A DNA stretch of 64,000 bases from Undaria pinnatifida (taxonomy: Eukaryota; Sar; Phaeophyceae; Laminariales; Alariaceae): assembly GCA_012845835.1 (NCBI GenBank), contig JABAKD010000028.1, positions 11,082,241-11,146,240 of the forward strand, given 5' to 3'. A program made the translations under genes and the position numbers. Below the pieces are notes generated by a model. It was not told the DNA's origin and did no database searches. It saw only the letters and a list, made by a program, of their open reading frames with translations. Below are positions 44,699-53,141 of the stretch, piece by piece. Every line of letters starts with the position of its first letter. Within the stretch, counting starts at the first letter, position 1.

Positions 44699-47600
44699 TT
44701 CACCTTGCCTTTCTTGTTCTGTCTTTGTTTTGTTTTTCTGTTTTTTGTGTTTGTTTCGTCGTTTTTGTTTTTAGTCGTTTCTGACGTAAGCGTCCCCCCT
44801 CCCGCGTTCTCGCCACAGGTTGGAATTTTGTTCTTCCTGTTCGAGTTTTTCTCGGACCAGCTCCTGGCCTTCATGGTCCTCTCCTTGGTCTGGCTGTGCG
44901 AGGTCTACTCCGTCGTCAGCGTCCGCACTTCCATGTGCATACGATTCTTTCCCCAGGTCTGAGCCCTTTGTACCCGCACACATGTTAACTCCTTTGGACT
45001 ATAACTACACTAACATGTTAAGAAAGCAAAGTACTTCCGTTTTTGTTACTTAGTATTACGGAGATCCATTGTTAGCAGGATGGATTATCAAACAACAAAG
45101 GGGGCAACAAAGCACCCGGCCTTGTGTAAAAGCGCTTGGCTACAGTTCATTTCGTTGGCTGGTCTTGCCAAGTATACAGAGCCTCGATCGAACACAGTTG
45201 TAGCACAGGATTGGTCGGCAATAAAGTGGCGATGCTTCCCATTTTTTTTGTGAAATTTCATCCTGTTAAACAATGGATCTCTGTAATACCAGTATATACG
45301 ACGTCAAAAAATACCAGGCATATATGTACTATTGGAAATTTTGTGAATTACGTACGTACAACTGTTATGGTATTGCCTTGGGGGCCTAGCAAAGGCTTGC
45401 GATCCATGATGTGGGATTAGGATATGGGATGGAAGGGTTTCAGGTGCCTTGTAAGGCGTGCGCGATGATGTATGTGAACTCCTTTGAAGAACTAGCTCGC
45501 TTTTTTTGTGGACGTACTACTTGAAATTAGTGTGGGATATATATATATATATGTATATATACGTATTTGAGTGGTAAAATGGGTGCTTCCTTTTTTGTGG
45601 ACCAATATACAGCGACAAATACATAGCGACAAAAGAAGAACGAAGACGAGCGCGATCGTATCGAGCGTCTACGTTCGTAGAAAAAAAACCTTGCGACACT
45701 ATCAGCATGACCATGCTGTGCGCGTGTCTTTCAGCCCCTTACAATACGGTCCAGACATACTCCCGACCCCAGCAGCCCGCCCAGCAGCCCGGGGTAGTCG
45801 ACGAAAACAAGGAGTATAATCGACGAAACAGGTGCGGGTTGGCTTGCGCACGGGGACTGGAGTCTCGACCGCAGGAGCGCCACCAGGCCGGGGGGAAAAG
45901 TAGCCGAAAATGCGTAATTATCATAGTTGCATTTTTGGCGTAATTTAGAGGATTGACAAGAGGAGCGTGGCCCATTGTCATACACGTGACCCCTGAGTCG
46001 CGATCGTATCCCCAGTTATTGTACCCGTTCGGGAAACTATTAGTTCTGCCGCATCTCTGCGGATGTTCCGGTTATACAAATTGTGTATTACCAACCATAT
46101 CGTAGGTTTAATTCACAAACACCATGTCATAAATGAAATATACATGTACCACGCAGCTTGCAGAGTTTAGTTTCAATCATTCAGTCGGTCGTACTCATAT
46201 ATAATGTTAGCCATCAGACTTGTGCATAAGCACAATCCAACACGGAGCATGTCTTTCGGGCCCTTGCAGTGCAGTTCAGAGATATATTGTACCCCAACAG
46301 CCCGGGCTACCGTAATACCTAGAGCTGCGAGTCGGCAGGATTTCACGACTAATAACTAGTCGGTAGGACGCGTGGTACGATAGAGGTGCACCACTTTTTT
46401 TTCTTAATACTACCCCTCGTTTTGGGAGCTTAAGGTACCTCTCCCAAAATATGATTTGGAGAAGAATATAACTGCTACCGGATGAAAGATCCCACGGCGG
46501 CCTAGGTAAACGCCGAGAATCGTGCAAAAGAAGGACTTTTTCCCGACGAGTTTGGGTTAAGGAGCCCTGTCCCTCAGAAAACAAAATAGCCAAAAAAAGG
46601 TATACCTCTATCGTTAGCACGCGTCGTAGGTGCCGTTAGCCGACTAACTAACTTCAGTCGGCAAGTTGGCTTGGTGAACCCAGCTGATGGCCAGCCGACT
46701 TGCCGACTTCAGTCAAGCAAGCGAAGCGAGCAAAGTAGCTTCCCCCGGCCGGGGAGGGGGGGAGCCCGTCTAAAGAGGAAAAACAAAGCATCCCACATTT
46801 AACAGCCCTTGCTACAAGTATAGAAACTAAATAAGTCGGATAGTTGGTACCATCGGGATATAACTATTAGTAATTGGTGACCTGAGTCGTGCCAACTCTC
46901 TAGAAATACCAGGTGATATTTTTACTTGTCATGTCTTTCTTTCCCGATGATGTCGAAGAAGATGCATTTTCCCCCCAACTTTTGGGTCGCTGCTCTACTG
47001 CTCTGATGCTCTGCTTGCTTTGCTCCTCCGTTCCTCTGCTCTTGTACGCTTCTGCTCGGCCTCTATTGCTCTGATGCCCTGCAGCATGGGATGCCCTCCT
47101 GCCTCCACTAATCTACCTACTGTTTTATTTTCTCTGCTTCTTTCCGTTTCTGCTGCGTCTACTTCTCTGTTGCTCTGCTGCCTGCACTCTCTGCTGCCTG
47201 CACTGCTCTATTGCTGCCTCCTCTAACCATAACACTGCTTTTGTTTGATTTGCTCCTCCGTCCCTCTCGCTCTCTGCGCTTCTGCTGCCTGTTGCCGCTC
47301 TGCTGGTCTGGTCGTCCAGGTGTTCTTTTTGTACTTCACGCTGTTTCACGTGTACTTTTTCTCCTTCCCGTTCGGCTTCAGCTATCTAGCGCTGGTCACG
47401 ACGGTTCTGTTCTTGCAGCACTCGATGCTCTTCTTCTGGAACAGATACGAGGTACGACTAAGCCCAGACCAGCGGCGAGCCAAGCGGTGGGCCCCGCTTT
47501 CCGGTGGTCTCGCTTTCTAGTGATCTCGCGTTTGTTTTTTTTTCGTAATTTTTTTTTGTCAACGTCTATACACATGCTACTAATAGTATGCATACTAATA

Positions 47601-50600
47601 TTACGGTAGAGGTGCACTGGCTCTCTTCTTGCCTTCTGAGGGGTGGTGGCTTGAGGAGCTCTATACTCCACCCAAAACAATGATTTTTACTGAACTGAAA
47701 AACGCGTGCTATAATACAATAGAGGTAGATATAGTATAACACTTTTTGGCTGGAACACTTTCTGAGACACGGGGGCTCGTTAACCCCTTTAGAACCCCCA
47801 CTTTCGGAGAGACGGGGGCTCCTGAACATCTTTAGAACCCCCAAACCCCTCCCTATACTAGATTCAAGAAATTTGTCGAAAAAAAGGGGTTTCCAGTTGT
47901 AAATGCGTTGAAATAACCCGAAACCGTCGGAATGCCATTCGTTCTTTTTGCAAGAATGAACTTTTGTATGCCCAGGCCGTGCGTGGCCGATGCTGTAATT
48001 TTGTTCTAGCAACAGTGATATGTGCCCGTATTCGACATGTTTTATTTTCGTCTTGTCCCCCTCTGAAGCCTCCAAGTACATGCAAATACTGCAAGAAGCA
48101 AGTGCCTGGTATCTCACGCACCATTGCTCTCTCTACTACTATATCTCCTCTTCCGACTTGGTCTGTCCCGAGTCCACCGATGATGCCGGAAAGGTCGAAG
48201 TTAATAATCCATTACGGACAAGCGCCGGTCGGTCATGTACTACTCATAAACTCACGGTATACCTTTTGATCTTGTAGGATTACGAACCCCACCCAGCCAG
48301 CCCCGGCATCATCGTAGATGGGGAGGTTGACTCGGTCTGGCGGGCGAAAACTGTGTACCCACACTCTGTTTATCAAAAAGGCCGAGTTTCTTTGTGACGT
48401 TATAAGAAAAAATAGAGTGATGACACATTAAGGCCAACCTTTTGCAAAAAATGTGAAGTTTTTTTCATGCCCAGGCCATGCGATTGCTCGTCGAGTTGCG
48501 CTATGATTATTTTCGAAAAGCAGTTCTTGGGTGAGGTATGATACCCTCCTCGTGCAAGGAGCTCAAGAAAATGTAAGGTGCAGCACTGCCGTGGCACGTG
48601 TCGAAACGGCAACCACGGCCTGTTTGACATCATGTAAATCTATTCGAAAGAAAGGAGTGCCGTCGGGAATACATAAACAGGTGGTGCATGGCTGTCGTCG
48701 TCAGCTCGTGTCGTGAGACGTTGGGTGAAATCCCGCAACGAGCGCAACCCTTGTTTCTAGTTGCTTCAGAAAAAAGGTACCACGAAAGACTGCCGGTTAT
48801 AAACCGGAGGGAGGTGAGGATGACGTCAAGTGATCATGCCCCTCATACCCAGGTACACAAAGAAAAAGTTTAAGGTTTTGTACCGACCATATAGGTCAAT
48901 ATCCCACCGTGCAAAAAAGCCCTGTAGATAACACCGATCGTACAGGTCAGGGATCTATAGGGATCTGTCTGTAATCCGGCCCACGTATCGTGAACGGTCG
49001 AACGCGTCGTCACTGCTGTGATCACTGGAAAGGTCGCATGTGTCGAAAGGGCAGCCCGATCAACAAACAGGTCCATGGCCTATGTACACAAAAAAGTCTG
49101 GTTTTGCAAGGCAAGCATAGCGTTCCGACGAGTGTGAGTTAACCCCTTTAGAGCCCCCGAACCCCTCCCTATACTAGCTTCAGGTCAACTTGTCCCAACA
49201 CAAGGATTTCCAGTTGTAGAGGCGTTAATGAGACCAGTCATTCAGAACTAAAAAAAACGCGAAAAATGTGTTACATCTATCGTAGTACACGTCGCTGCAT
49301 GGTTGAGGTCCATCACCTTGGAGCACCGCCCTCGGTGCCTCGATTGACGGCCGCTGGATCGATATTTTGGCGCCGTTTATTTTCTCGTGCTTTCAGTCCT
49401 TGGGGCTCACGGCGCATCTGTTGTCGTGCTTTTCAAACTTCGGGACACACAGCGAATCTTTTCTCGTGCTTTTTCATTGTTCGGGGCTCTTTCCGTATGC
49501 TTTGTTAGAGCAGCTCCGTTGAATTGCGACCCATCTGCCCACGCTTGTAACAAGTGTGTTGTCAGCGCGAACGAGTGGCCAGTTTTCCCGCATAATGCAC
49601 ACTTGGCACACATGAGGTTGTCCACCATTGCCTGCCTGTCCTCGACTTGATTTCTGTCGGGCGGGGGTTGCCTCTCGTTCGCTGCTTGCCGACGAAACAG
49701 GTCCCCGCGCTGACCGCGGGGGTTGTTTCTTCCAGGCGGCCGCGACAAGCTGGCATGGTCATTGGAGTGGTGCCGAGATACGATCCCCACGGGATGGGCA
49801 TGCCGGCGGCACGCCCCGACATCGCTCCGGACGGTCGCCGGCGCGCTCTCTCCATTTCGACTGTTCAAGCGCGCGAGGTGGGTTTCATTCACCGCGAGCG
49901 AGAGCTGCAGCACTTGCGAGTTTTTTGTTGCGTTACCGTAGGTTTTTGTTGGGCTTGTCATAGCTTCGTATGGTGTGCGGGTGTGTGCGGACTTGCGTAT
50001 AGCTCTGTCGTGTTTTTTTTTTCACCTCCTTCGCGTCTCCTTCCAAGAGCAGACGGGCCGTTTTATTTTTCGTACGCTCACGGTGTTGCCTTGCGTGTCT
50101 TTCTGCCCACGCCAAAGCCACCCACTCACCCACCCACCCCATGCGTTGCTGTTTCGGCGCACCGCCGTCGTACATTAGGCGACACCAGCCTTGCGAGACG
50201 CGCGACGCGTCATCCCGAGGAGCAATTCTTCGCCGGACCCGAGCTCGCCGACCATCGGCAGGGGTGGCAACGCCATTGCCCCCGCCCCCGCGGCGGGGTT
50301 GGCTAGGCCACCACCTCCTGCTGCCGCCCCGACGGTCCCGTCAGCTGTTTTTACCGCTCCGCCTTCTAGGTTTAGTCCGGCGCGCAGTCGACGCCCGGCG
50401 TCGGAGTGGTCTCCGGCGCGGGGCTGGGATAGCGGTGGTGGCGGCAGAGGTGGCGGTGGCGGTAGCGGTAGCGGTAGCGGTGGTGGTAGTGGTGGTGTTG
50501 GTGATGGCGGTGGTGGCGGTGGTGATGGTGGTGTTGCTGGCGGTGGTGGTGGCGGTGGCCGTGGCGGTGATGGTGATGGTGGTGGCGGTGGTGTTGGCAG

Positions 50601-51738
50601 CGGTGGCGGCGCCTCGGGTGACCCCCGAACCTCCCCCGGGAATGTTTCCGCACCGTTATTAGGATCGTTCCCCTTCTCGCTGACGGATCTGGTCCAGATC
50701 CCGCTGTTTCGGCGCGTGGATGGGCCTGCGCGATTAAGCTCCGCCGACGCGAACGCCTGGCGGAATGCGGGTGGTGGCGTTGCAACCGCTGGGGCTAACG
50801 CCGCCGCCGGCGCTAGGGGAAGCCTCGGGGCCGAAAGAGGCTTTCGTAGGCCTGAGGTTGGGGCGGGGACTAGGAGTGGCACTAGGGCTGAGGCTAGGGC
50901 TGTGTCTAGCGTTAGAGCTGGAGCTAAGGCTGGGGCTGGTGTTGGGGCTAGGGTTGGGCCTGGGTTTGGCGTTAGGGCTGGGACGGGGGCGGGCGTTGGG
51001 GCTCAGGGTAGGGGTGGGGCGGGGGCGAGGGCAGCGTCTGTATCGGTGTCGGCTAACGGTCCACGCAAAGATGGGAGATGTACGATCGCGGCAGATGCTG
51101 TTGCACCCGGACTGCGACCTGACTCTGAAGCAGCTGCTGAACCTGTGGACGGCGTTTCTCCTTGTAGGATAACGCGCTCGGTGGCGACATCGAACACGCT
51201 GGGTTCGACGGAGGTTGCGCCCGCACCGGGCGTAGGTTACGAGGGGCACTCGCCCAACCGTTCCGACGAGGAGTTTGCTAGTGCCGCTGCTGCTAAGGCG
51301 TTTGTTGTCGGGGGGAGGGGCAAAAAACGGGAGAATAGTGGTGGTAATGGCGGTGGTGGTTGTGATGGTGATGATCGGGGTGGTGGTGGCGATCATGGTG
51401 GTGCTGAAAGGCAAGGGGTTGGCGACGGCGGTGGTGATGGTGATGATGGTGGCGGTAGTGGCGGCGTCGGTGGTCGTGGTGGCGGGGGTGGGGTATGGGG
51501 GGAGCGAGAAGCGCCAGGTTCGACCCCCTTGCCGCTTGGGCCCGCAGATGGCATGGGAGGAGCGTTCGGCAGCGAAAACGGACAGCAGCGGTTTCAGGAG
51601 TGCCTGCAGGAGCGAGAATTACTCCGAAGGGACCACCGGTTGGGGCTTGGAGGGACGCAGCACCGCGGCATGTACGAAGACGAGGACGGTGACTCGAACG
51701 GAAGGCTTTCGCCTCGATCCCCATTGGGAGAGCGATAG
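34352..51738 (+). CDS. TMEM259: Membralin (TMEM259-type ER membrane protein), ten exons, first exon missing
   Basis: Exons are 34352-34525, 34992-35538, 38225-38577, 38965-39111, 40653-40757, 43746-43859, 44819-44956, 47320-47451, 49701-49877 and 50179-51738. All introns are GT-AG and all are phase 0 except the second (phase 1). The reading gives about 1148 residues; human membralin has about 620. Conserved membralin segments run in order: VLEYVTLVN (TM1), DEVYLYSLEKGFL, EFVGYDTVVMN, KVGVMFTTLFLFF, YAPLIFTHVVESLVFVPIM with VGILFFLFEFFSDQ, VWLCEVYSVV, FFLYFTLFHVYFF and FLQHSMLFFWNRYE. Animal and plant membralins sit in the ER membrane and act in ERAD of membrane proteins. The extra length is a glycine-rich lumenal insertion, a Q10 run and a glycine/alanine-rich cytosolic tail. 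The N-terminal exon before TM1 was not found. Confidence 0.92.
34560..34970 (+). repeat. Degenerate TACTGCTGTAGTGC repeat in membralin intron
   Basis: Irregular TGCTGTAGTGCTACTG units fill this 466-bp intron up to the exon start at 34992. ORFs rich in Tyr/Cys/Leu are artefacts. Confidence 0.7.
34992..35538 (+). CDS. TMEM259: Membralin exon, glycine-rich lumenal insertion
   Basis: The open frame starts at acceptor TCGCAG (34986-34991), phase 0, and ends at donor ACGG^GTAAGG (35539), phase 1. It is dominated by a Gly8 run, Gly/Glu-rich repeats and a Gly/Val stretch. The corresponding region of animal membralin is also the variable acidic part of the lumenal loop. The borders were chosen because they keep frame with both neighbours. 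The frame stays open past the donor to 35757, so an alternative end is possible. Confidence 0.6.
35905..36690 (+). repeat. Degenerate 70-80-bp minisatellite in membralin intron
   Basis: About ten units built on CGTCGTTCCAGCCTCCGGGATAGCC, then ...AAACCATCGATCCAGC and CTTGGAAAGAA, with high divergence between units. No gene. Confidence 0.75.
37030..37270 (+). repeat. 26-bp repeat GGGTATACGGTAAAAATATG
   Basis: Five close units of GGGTATACGGTAAAAATATG plus CCGCGA (37085-37190) sit between looser units with GGGTATA and AAGAATGTACCATAAGGGT. Confidence 0.85.
37697..37877 (+). mobile_element. MITE (family C), 181 bp with 21-bp TIR
   Basis: The left end AGTAGGGGCCCCCCAGCAAG and the right end CTTGTTGGGGGACCCCTACT are inverted with two mismatches. 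The interior has GGCCGCCTTATATCGGGATA. It is inserted in a minisatellite in a membralin intron. The second copy is at 29409-29593. Confidence 0.75.
38225..38577 (+). CDS. TMEM259: Membralin exon with polyglutamine run and DEVYLYSLEKGFL
   Basis: The acceptor CTCGTAG ends at 38224; its two leading bases complete the Gly codon left open by the previous exon. The donor ATTCAG^GTGAGC is at 38578, phase 0. An Ala run and ten CAG codons (38356-38385) come before DEVYLYSLEKGFLMLRP and TVSVHDPCLGG, which match DEYIVEYSLEYGFLRL and the D-x-x-CFG segment of animal membralin. The 5' border is less certain than the rest; CAG at 38266 is another possible acceptor. Confidence 0.85.
38649..38671 (+). repeat. 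Interstitial (CCCTAA)3
   Basis: CTAACCCTAACCCTAACCCC, the complement of a TTAGGG telomere unit, in the 387-bp intron after the polyQ exon. Confidence 0.8.
38965..39111 (+). CDS. TMEM259: Membralin exon, EFVGYDTVVMN lumenal segment
   Basis: The acceptor CCTTTAG ends at 38964 and the donor GAG^GTGAGA is at 39112, phase 0 on both sides. It codes ALVKEFVGYDTVVMNWL and GRGFLYGVHNNELFNLN, matching LLDEFLGYDDILMSS...KGFLRNVVSGEHYRF of animal membralin. Confidence 0.93.
40653..40757 (+). CDS. TMEM259: Membralin exon with TM2
   Basis: The acceptor TTCCGGCAG ends at 40652 and the donor CCCAG^GTAATT is at 40758, phase 0. It codes DLGKFVVFKVGVMFTTLFLF and continues with four Thr and LVSFTLRETQ. This is the second membrane span. 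Confidence 0.94.
40942..41030. mobile_element. TTAA MITE in membralin intron
   Basis: The right end AAAGGCGTTAA is intact and the left TTAA is decayed. The core CCCTCCCTATACTAAATTCA is shared with other copies. It sits in a reverse TA-MITE half-copy (flank CCATTATCGTCGGTATTTC). Confidence 0.6.
41239..41513 (-). mobile_element. tRNA-headed SINE in membralin intron
   Basis: Read on minus, the head has A box TGGCGTATCAG and B box AGTTCGAGCCC at tRNA-like spacing, then the body, ending CACGGCTTGTCCAGAAGCTGG. The closest relative is 56091-56359, including the CTCGAGCCTGGTATAGGTCA part of the head. Confidence 0.8.
41580..41800 (+). repeat. R1 repeat in membralin intron
   Basis: GTTTCCGTGCACAGATTGAT, CACCCTGTTGACCCTGATAC, CGCGCGATCGGAGTATG and TCGATCTCACAGCTGAAGTG in family order. 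Confidence 0.65.
42471..42921 (+). repeat. 51-bp minisatellite, about 8.8 units
   Basis: The unit GATCACGTCGAAGTCCCATG... ACCAACCCTGCGCACGCC...TACGTTTATAC has alternating variants (GATCACG/GATGACG, CCATG/CCGTG, ACCAACC/ACCGACC). Since 51 is a multiple of 3, all frames stay open and give 190-245-codon ORFs on both strands, none of which is a gene. Confidence 0.95.
42950..43640 (+). other. Intron stretch with an unassigned 87-codon open frame
   Basis: 43218-43481 is open (ISRKWKTERRTTGVCGTVLK) and 43500-43640 has a repeated GGGATTAGAAGCAGA / GGGATTGGCAGAAAAAT pattern. This could be an old mobile-element piece; nothing was recognised. Confidence 0.2.
43746..43859 (+). CDS. TMEM259: Membralin exon, LQHHVRHGLP to TM3
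   Basis: The acceptor CGTCTCAG ends at 43745 and the donor ATG^GTAAAG is at 43860, phase 0, 38 codons. It codes ERMLKFTFLLQHH and YAPLIFTHVVESLVFVPIM, corresponding to the [25 protein letters not shown] region. The third span is split by the next intron. Confidence 0.94.
43940..44165 (-). mobile_element. LINE 3' end in reverse, G-rich on plus strand, membralin intron
   Basis: GACCACGCATTCATTTCCAG and the TTATTTGTTGCTTCGC segment are the reverse complement of the LINE 3' end. A G-rich tract (44085-44165) stands where the C-rich tail should be for this orientation. The segment next to it (GCCGGGACGGAGCACGTCGG) also occurs near 5650-5690. Confidence 0.5.
44650..44697 (+). repeat. (TTG)n microsatellite
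   Basis: 16 TTG units in a T-rich intron, 120 bp before the acceptor of the VGILFFLF exon. Confidence 0.95.
44819..44956 (+). CDS. TMEM259: Membralin exon, TM3 end and TM4
   Basis: The acceptor CGCCACAG ends at 44818 and the donor CCCAG^GTCTGA is at 44957, phase 0, 46 codons. It codes VGILFFLFEFFSDQLLAF and VWLCEVYSVVSVRTS, like the [30 protein letters not shown] region of animals. Confidence 0.94.
46320..46902. mobile_element. Family A MITE, split by family B MITE
   Basis: The left end TAGAGCTGCGAGTCGG and the interior (GTCGGCAAGTTGGCTTGG, GCCGACTTGCCGAC, GTCGGATAGTTGG) match the 9759 copy in order. The right end is decayed. The family B element at 46366-46626 interrupts it near its left end, so B moved after this A copy inserted. 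Confidence 0.8.
46366..46626 (+). mobile_element. TA-flanked MITE (family B) inserted in family A element
   Basis: 261 bp between TA dinucleotides. The left end GGACGCGTGGTACGATAGAG and the right end CTCTATCGTTAGCACGCGTCG form an inverted repeat of about 26 bp. The interior has GACGAGTTTGGGTTAAGGAG. The element splits a family A copy; the unsplit family A copy at 9759-10116 reads CTAGTCGGTAAGTGCCG across the same point. TA duplication and terminal repeats suggest a Tc1/mariner-type nonautonomous element. Confidence 0.8.
47000..47300 (+). repeat. Degenerate CTGCTCT-rich tract before an exon
   Basis: TGCTCTACTGCTCTGATGCTCTGC-like units run up to the acceptor at 47319, giving it a long pyrimidine-rich lead. 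No ORF of note. Confidence 0.65.
47320..47451 (+). CDS. TMEM259: Membralin exon, TM5 and TM6
   Basis: The acceptor GTCGTCCAG ends at 47319 and the donor TACGAG^GTACGA is at 47452, phase 0, 44 codons. It codes VFFLYFTLFHVYFFSFPFG and LFLQHSMLFFWNRYE, matching [23 protein letters not shown]...QHSMIYFFHHYE. This is the strongest family signature in the window. Confidence 0.95.
47780..47910. mobile_element. TTAA MITE with duplicated left end, membralin intron
   Basis: The left end TTAACCCCTTTAGAACCCCC is followed by a second copy of the same end (TTTAGAACCCCCAAACCCC at 47831) before the normal core and right end (GGTTTCCAGTTGTAAATGCG). The flank CGGGGGCTC is the TA-MITE target sequence. Confidence 0.55.
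48655..48863 (+). pseudogene. Nuclear copy of organellar 16S rRNA fragment
   Basis: GCATGGCTGTCGTCGTCAGC, GTGAGACGTTGGGTGAAATC, CCGCAACGAGCGCAACCC, AAACCGGAGGGAGGTGAGGA and TGACGTCAAGTGATCATGCC match the universal 16S region around E. coli positions 1030-1225. The short variable part (TTTCTAGTTGCTTCAG) looks mitochondrial more than plastid. Changes at invariant sites (an extra GTC; TGATCATG for TCATCATG) show it is not functional. It sits in a membralin intron. Confidence 0.85.
49139..49228. mobile_element. TTAA MITE, near-intact copy, membralin intron
   Basis: TTAA lies at both ends. The left flank GTTCCGACGAGTGTGAG and right flank TGAGACCAGTCATTCAG together restore the empty TA-MITE sequence (ATTCCGACGATTTTGGG-TTAA-GGAGC...GTCATTCAG), which demonstrates the TTAA target duplication. 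Confidence 0.75.
49701..49877 (+). CDS. TMEM259: Membralin exon after last span (RYE-VPAL junction)
   Basis: The acceptor GACGAAACAG ends at 49700; the exon starts VPAL, matching ELPAIL after HHYE in animals. The donor GCGAG^GTGGGT is at 49878, phase 0. The rest (GMVIGVVPRYDPHGMGMP, then an Arg-rich part) is lineage-specific cytosolic sequence. The frame stays open through the short intron, so retention of that intron is possible. Confidence 0.78.
50179..51738 (+). CDS. TMEM259: Membralin terminal exon: long Gly/Ala-rich cytosolic tail
   Basis: The acceptor TACATTAG ends at 50178, phase 0. The frame is open for 519 codons to TAG at 51736-51738. Runs of GGT/GGC codons give poly-Gly at 50440-50610 and 51340-51495. 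Between them are a non-repetitive segment near 50640-50760 (SFPFSLTDLVQIPLFRRVDG) and a degenerate GCTAGGG-type stretch at 50850-51040 that codes Ala/Gly/Arg. Membralin tails are variable in sequence and often low-complexity. The open length argues for real coding, but no motif confirms it. Confidence 0.65.
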   Translation, partial: ATPALRDARRVIPRSNSSPDPSSPTIGRGGNAIAPAPAAGLARPPPPAAAPTVPSAVFTAPPSRFSPARSRRPASEWSPARGWDSGGGGRGGGGGSGSGSGGGSGGVGDGGGGGGDGGVAGGGGGGGRGGDGDGGGGGVGSGGGASGDPRTSPGNVSAPLLGSFPFSLTDLVQIPLFRRVDGPARLSSADANAWRNAGGGVATAGANAAAGARGSLGAERGFRRPEVGAGTRSGTRAEARAVSSVRAGAKAGAGVGARVGPGFGVRAGTGAGVGAQGRGGAGARAASVSVSANGPRKDGRCTIAADAVAPGLRPDSEAAAEPVDGVSPCRITRSVATSNTLGSTEVAPAPGVGYEGHSPNRSDEEFASAAAAKAFVVGGRGKKRENSGGNGGGGCDGDDRGGGGDHGGAERQGVGDGGGDGDDGGGSGGVGGRGGGGGVWGEREAPGSTPLPLGPADGMGGAFGSENGQQRFQECLQERELLRRDHRLGLGGTQHRGMYEDEDGDSNGRLSPRSPLGER

Positions 51739-52900
51739 CGCGACACGGGGGGGGGCGGGGGGAGGGAGAGGGGCGGGAAGGGGGGGGGGGGTTACGGAGG
51801 GGGTGAGTGGCTGGGGTGGTGTTCGATCCCGCAGTGTAGAGCTACGGTATATAGCACCATCGACGATTGTGGGGTGATGGACGTCCGTTTTTTTTGTTTT
51901 ATTGCTGGGCTACACCTCTGACACTCGGAGCGTGTGGTAGTATCGTGTTGTGTGTCGTTGGCCGGCAATCCAGTTTTTTGTTTGTTGTTTTTGTTGTTGT
52001 TTTATCGTTGTGGTTAGGCCGTCGTCTTGGGTTTTTATTCGTGCTTTGAAAGCGAAGCGACAGCCGGAGTGGAGTGCCTGCCCAGCTCGAGCGGGGCAGG
52101 GACAGAGGAGCCGGAGATAAGTGAAGGCGTGGTGCTTGGCTCGCGAAAAGCATGCCCGAAAAAGGCATGCCCGATCGAGTTGGTCAACTGTTTTGATGGG
52201 GGGGCTAGGAGGTGTCAGTGGAAGTGTACTAAAAATTCGTGATTTTTGGTTGGATTTGTTGCTGGGTATGATACAGTACTCCCCACTATAATTAACAGAT
52301 GTTTCTCGCGTGTGCGTGTTGTGCGTGCGCCTTGCGGCCAGTTCATGGGTACTGACAACAATTTCTTGTTTTGCTCGGGACTGAATCAGATTATGAGTTT
52401 CTGTCGTCAACGCCACAGCCTTAGAATTTGTGTCATATCCGCTTTTGATAGGGAGCGTGCAGCACTGTAGCCCTGTCCCCTACCCAATCACACCCTCACC
52501 ATTGAGATTCAACTACTGTTCCACAAACCCCAGATGTCCTTCGCTCAACCTTAAAGATTACAACATTGCTTATGATTCAGGCCTTATGAACCTTTAAAGT
52601 AGGTCGTAGGCACGCGTCGGTTCCCAAACACTGGTGGTCACGCCGGAAATATGGACACATCTGGAGTTTCCGTGATAAAGACCCTCCTTTTTGGGGTTTG
52701 GGGTTTGAGAGGGTGGAACGTTGTCGAAATGGTGGTGGCATGACGATTGCGGCTTCGGCCATCAGCCTAGGATCCTGCAGTATTGCAGGGGATGTGCGCC
52801 TCCCATGTGCAAGAGGCATATGTACGGCACGCGCGCTGCGTGTGGCGACCCTTGTACTTCCGCACGTTGTTCTCACCCGGGGCCATGCTGCGGTATATGT
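51739..52900 (+). other. Downstream of membralin: nothing further supported
   Basis: A G-rich run (51745-51805) and T-rich, intron-like sequence. No polyadenylation signal stands out and no further ORF with family resemblance was seen. GGGGTTTGGGGTTTGAGAGG at 52692 is a short G/T-rich stretch. Confidence 0.3.
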
Positions 52901-52920
52901 AGGCCTGAGGGCACCCATTT

Positions 52921-53141
52921 TGTTCAGGGCTTTCACGGGTCGGATCACGCCTCGCGGGTCGAATCAAAACCGGGTGACCCGACCCGACCCGTGAGACTTG
53001 AAAACCTCCTGACCCGACCCGGTCTGACCCATGACATTGCGATCACCTCGCTGACCCGACCCGACGAGTCGATCCGCGAGATTTTGAAAATCTCGTGGGA
53101 GCCGACCCACGGGCCGGATCATAATGACCCCGTGAAAAGAT
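52921..53141 (+). repeat. GACCC-rich repeat with short inverted ends
   Basis: TTTCACGGGTCGGATCAC at the left and GGATCATAATGACCCCGTGAAA at the right are inverted. Between them lie GACCCGACCCG tracts. It is the same family as 12121-12300. Confidence 0.5.

Noticed and set aside
48655-48863. Functional rRNA gene
   Set aside because: Only about 200 bp of 16S with changes at universal positions and no flanking rRNA; it lies inside a host intron.
49407-49961. 184-codon minus-strand ORF
   Set aside because: Shadow of the membralin exon at 49701-49877 with no family resemblance.
50175-51414. Pro- and His-rich minus-strand ORFs
   Set aside because: Antisense of the Gly-rich membralin tail. Phase agreement and the VPAL junction favour the plus strand.
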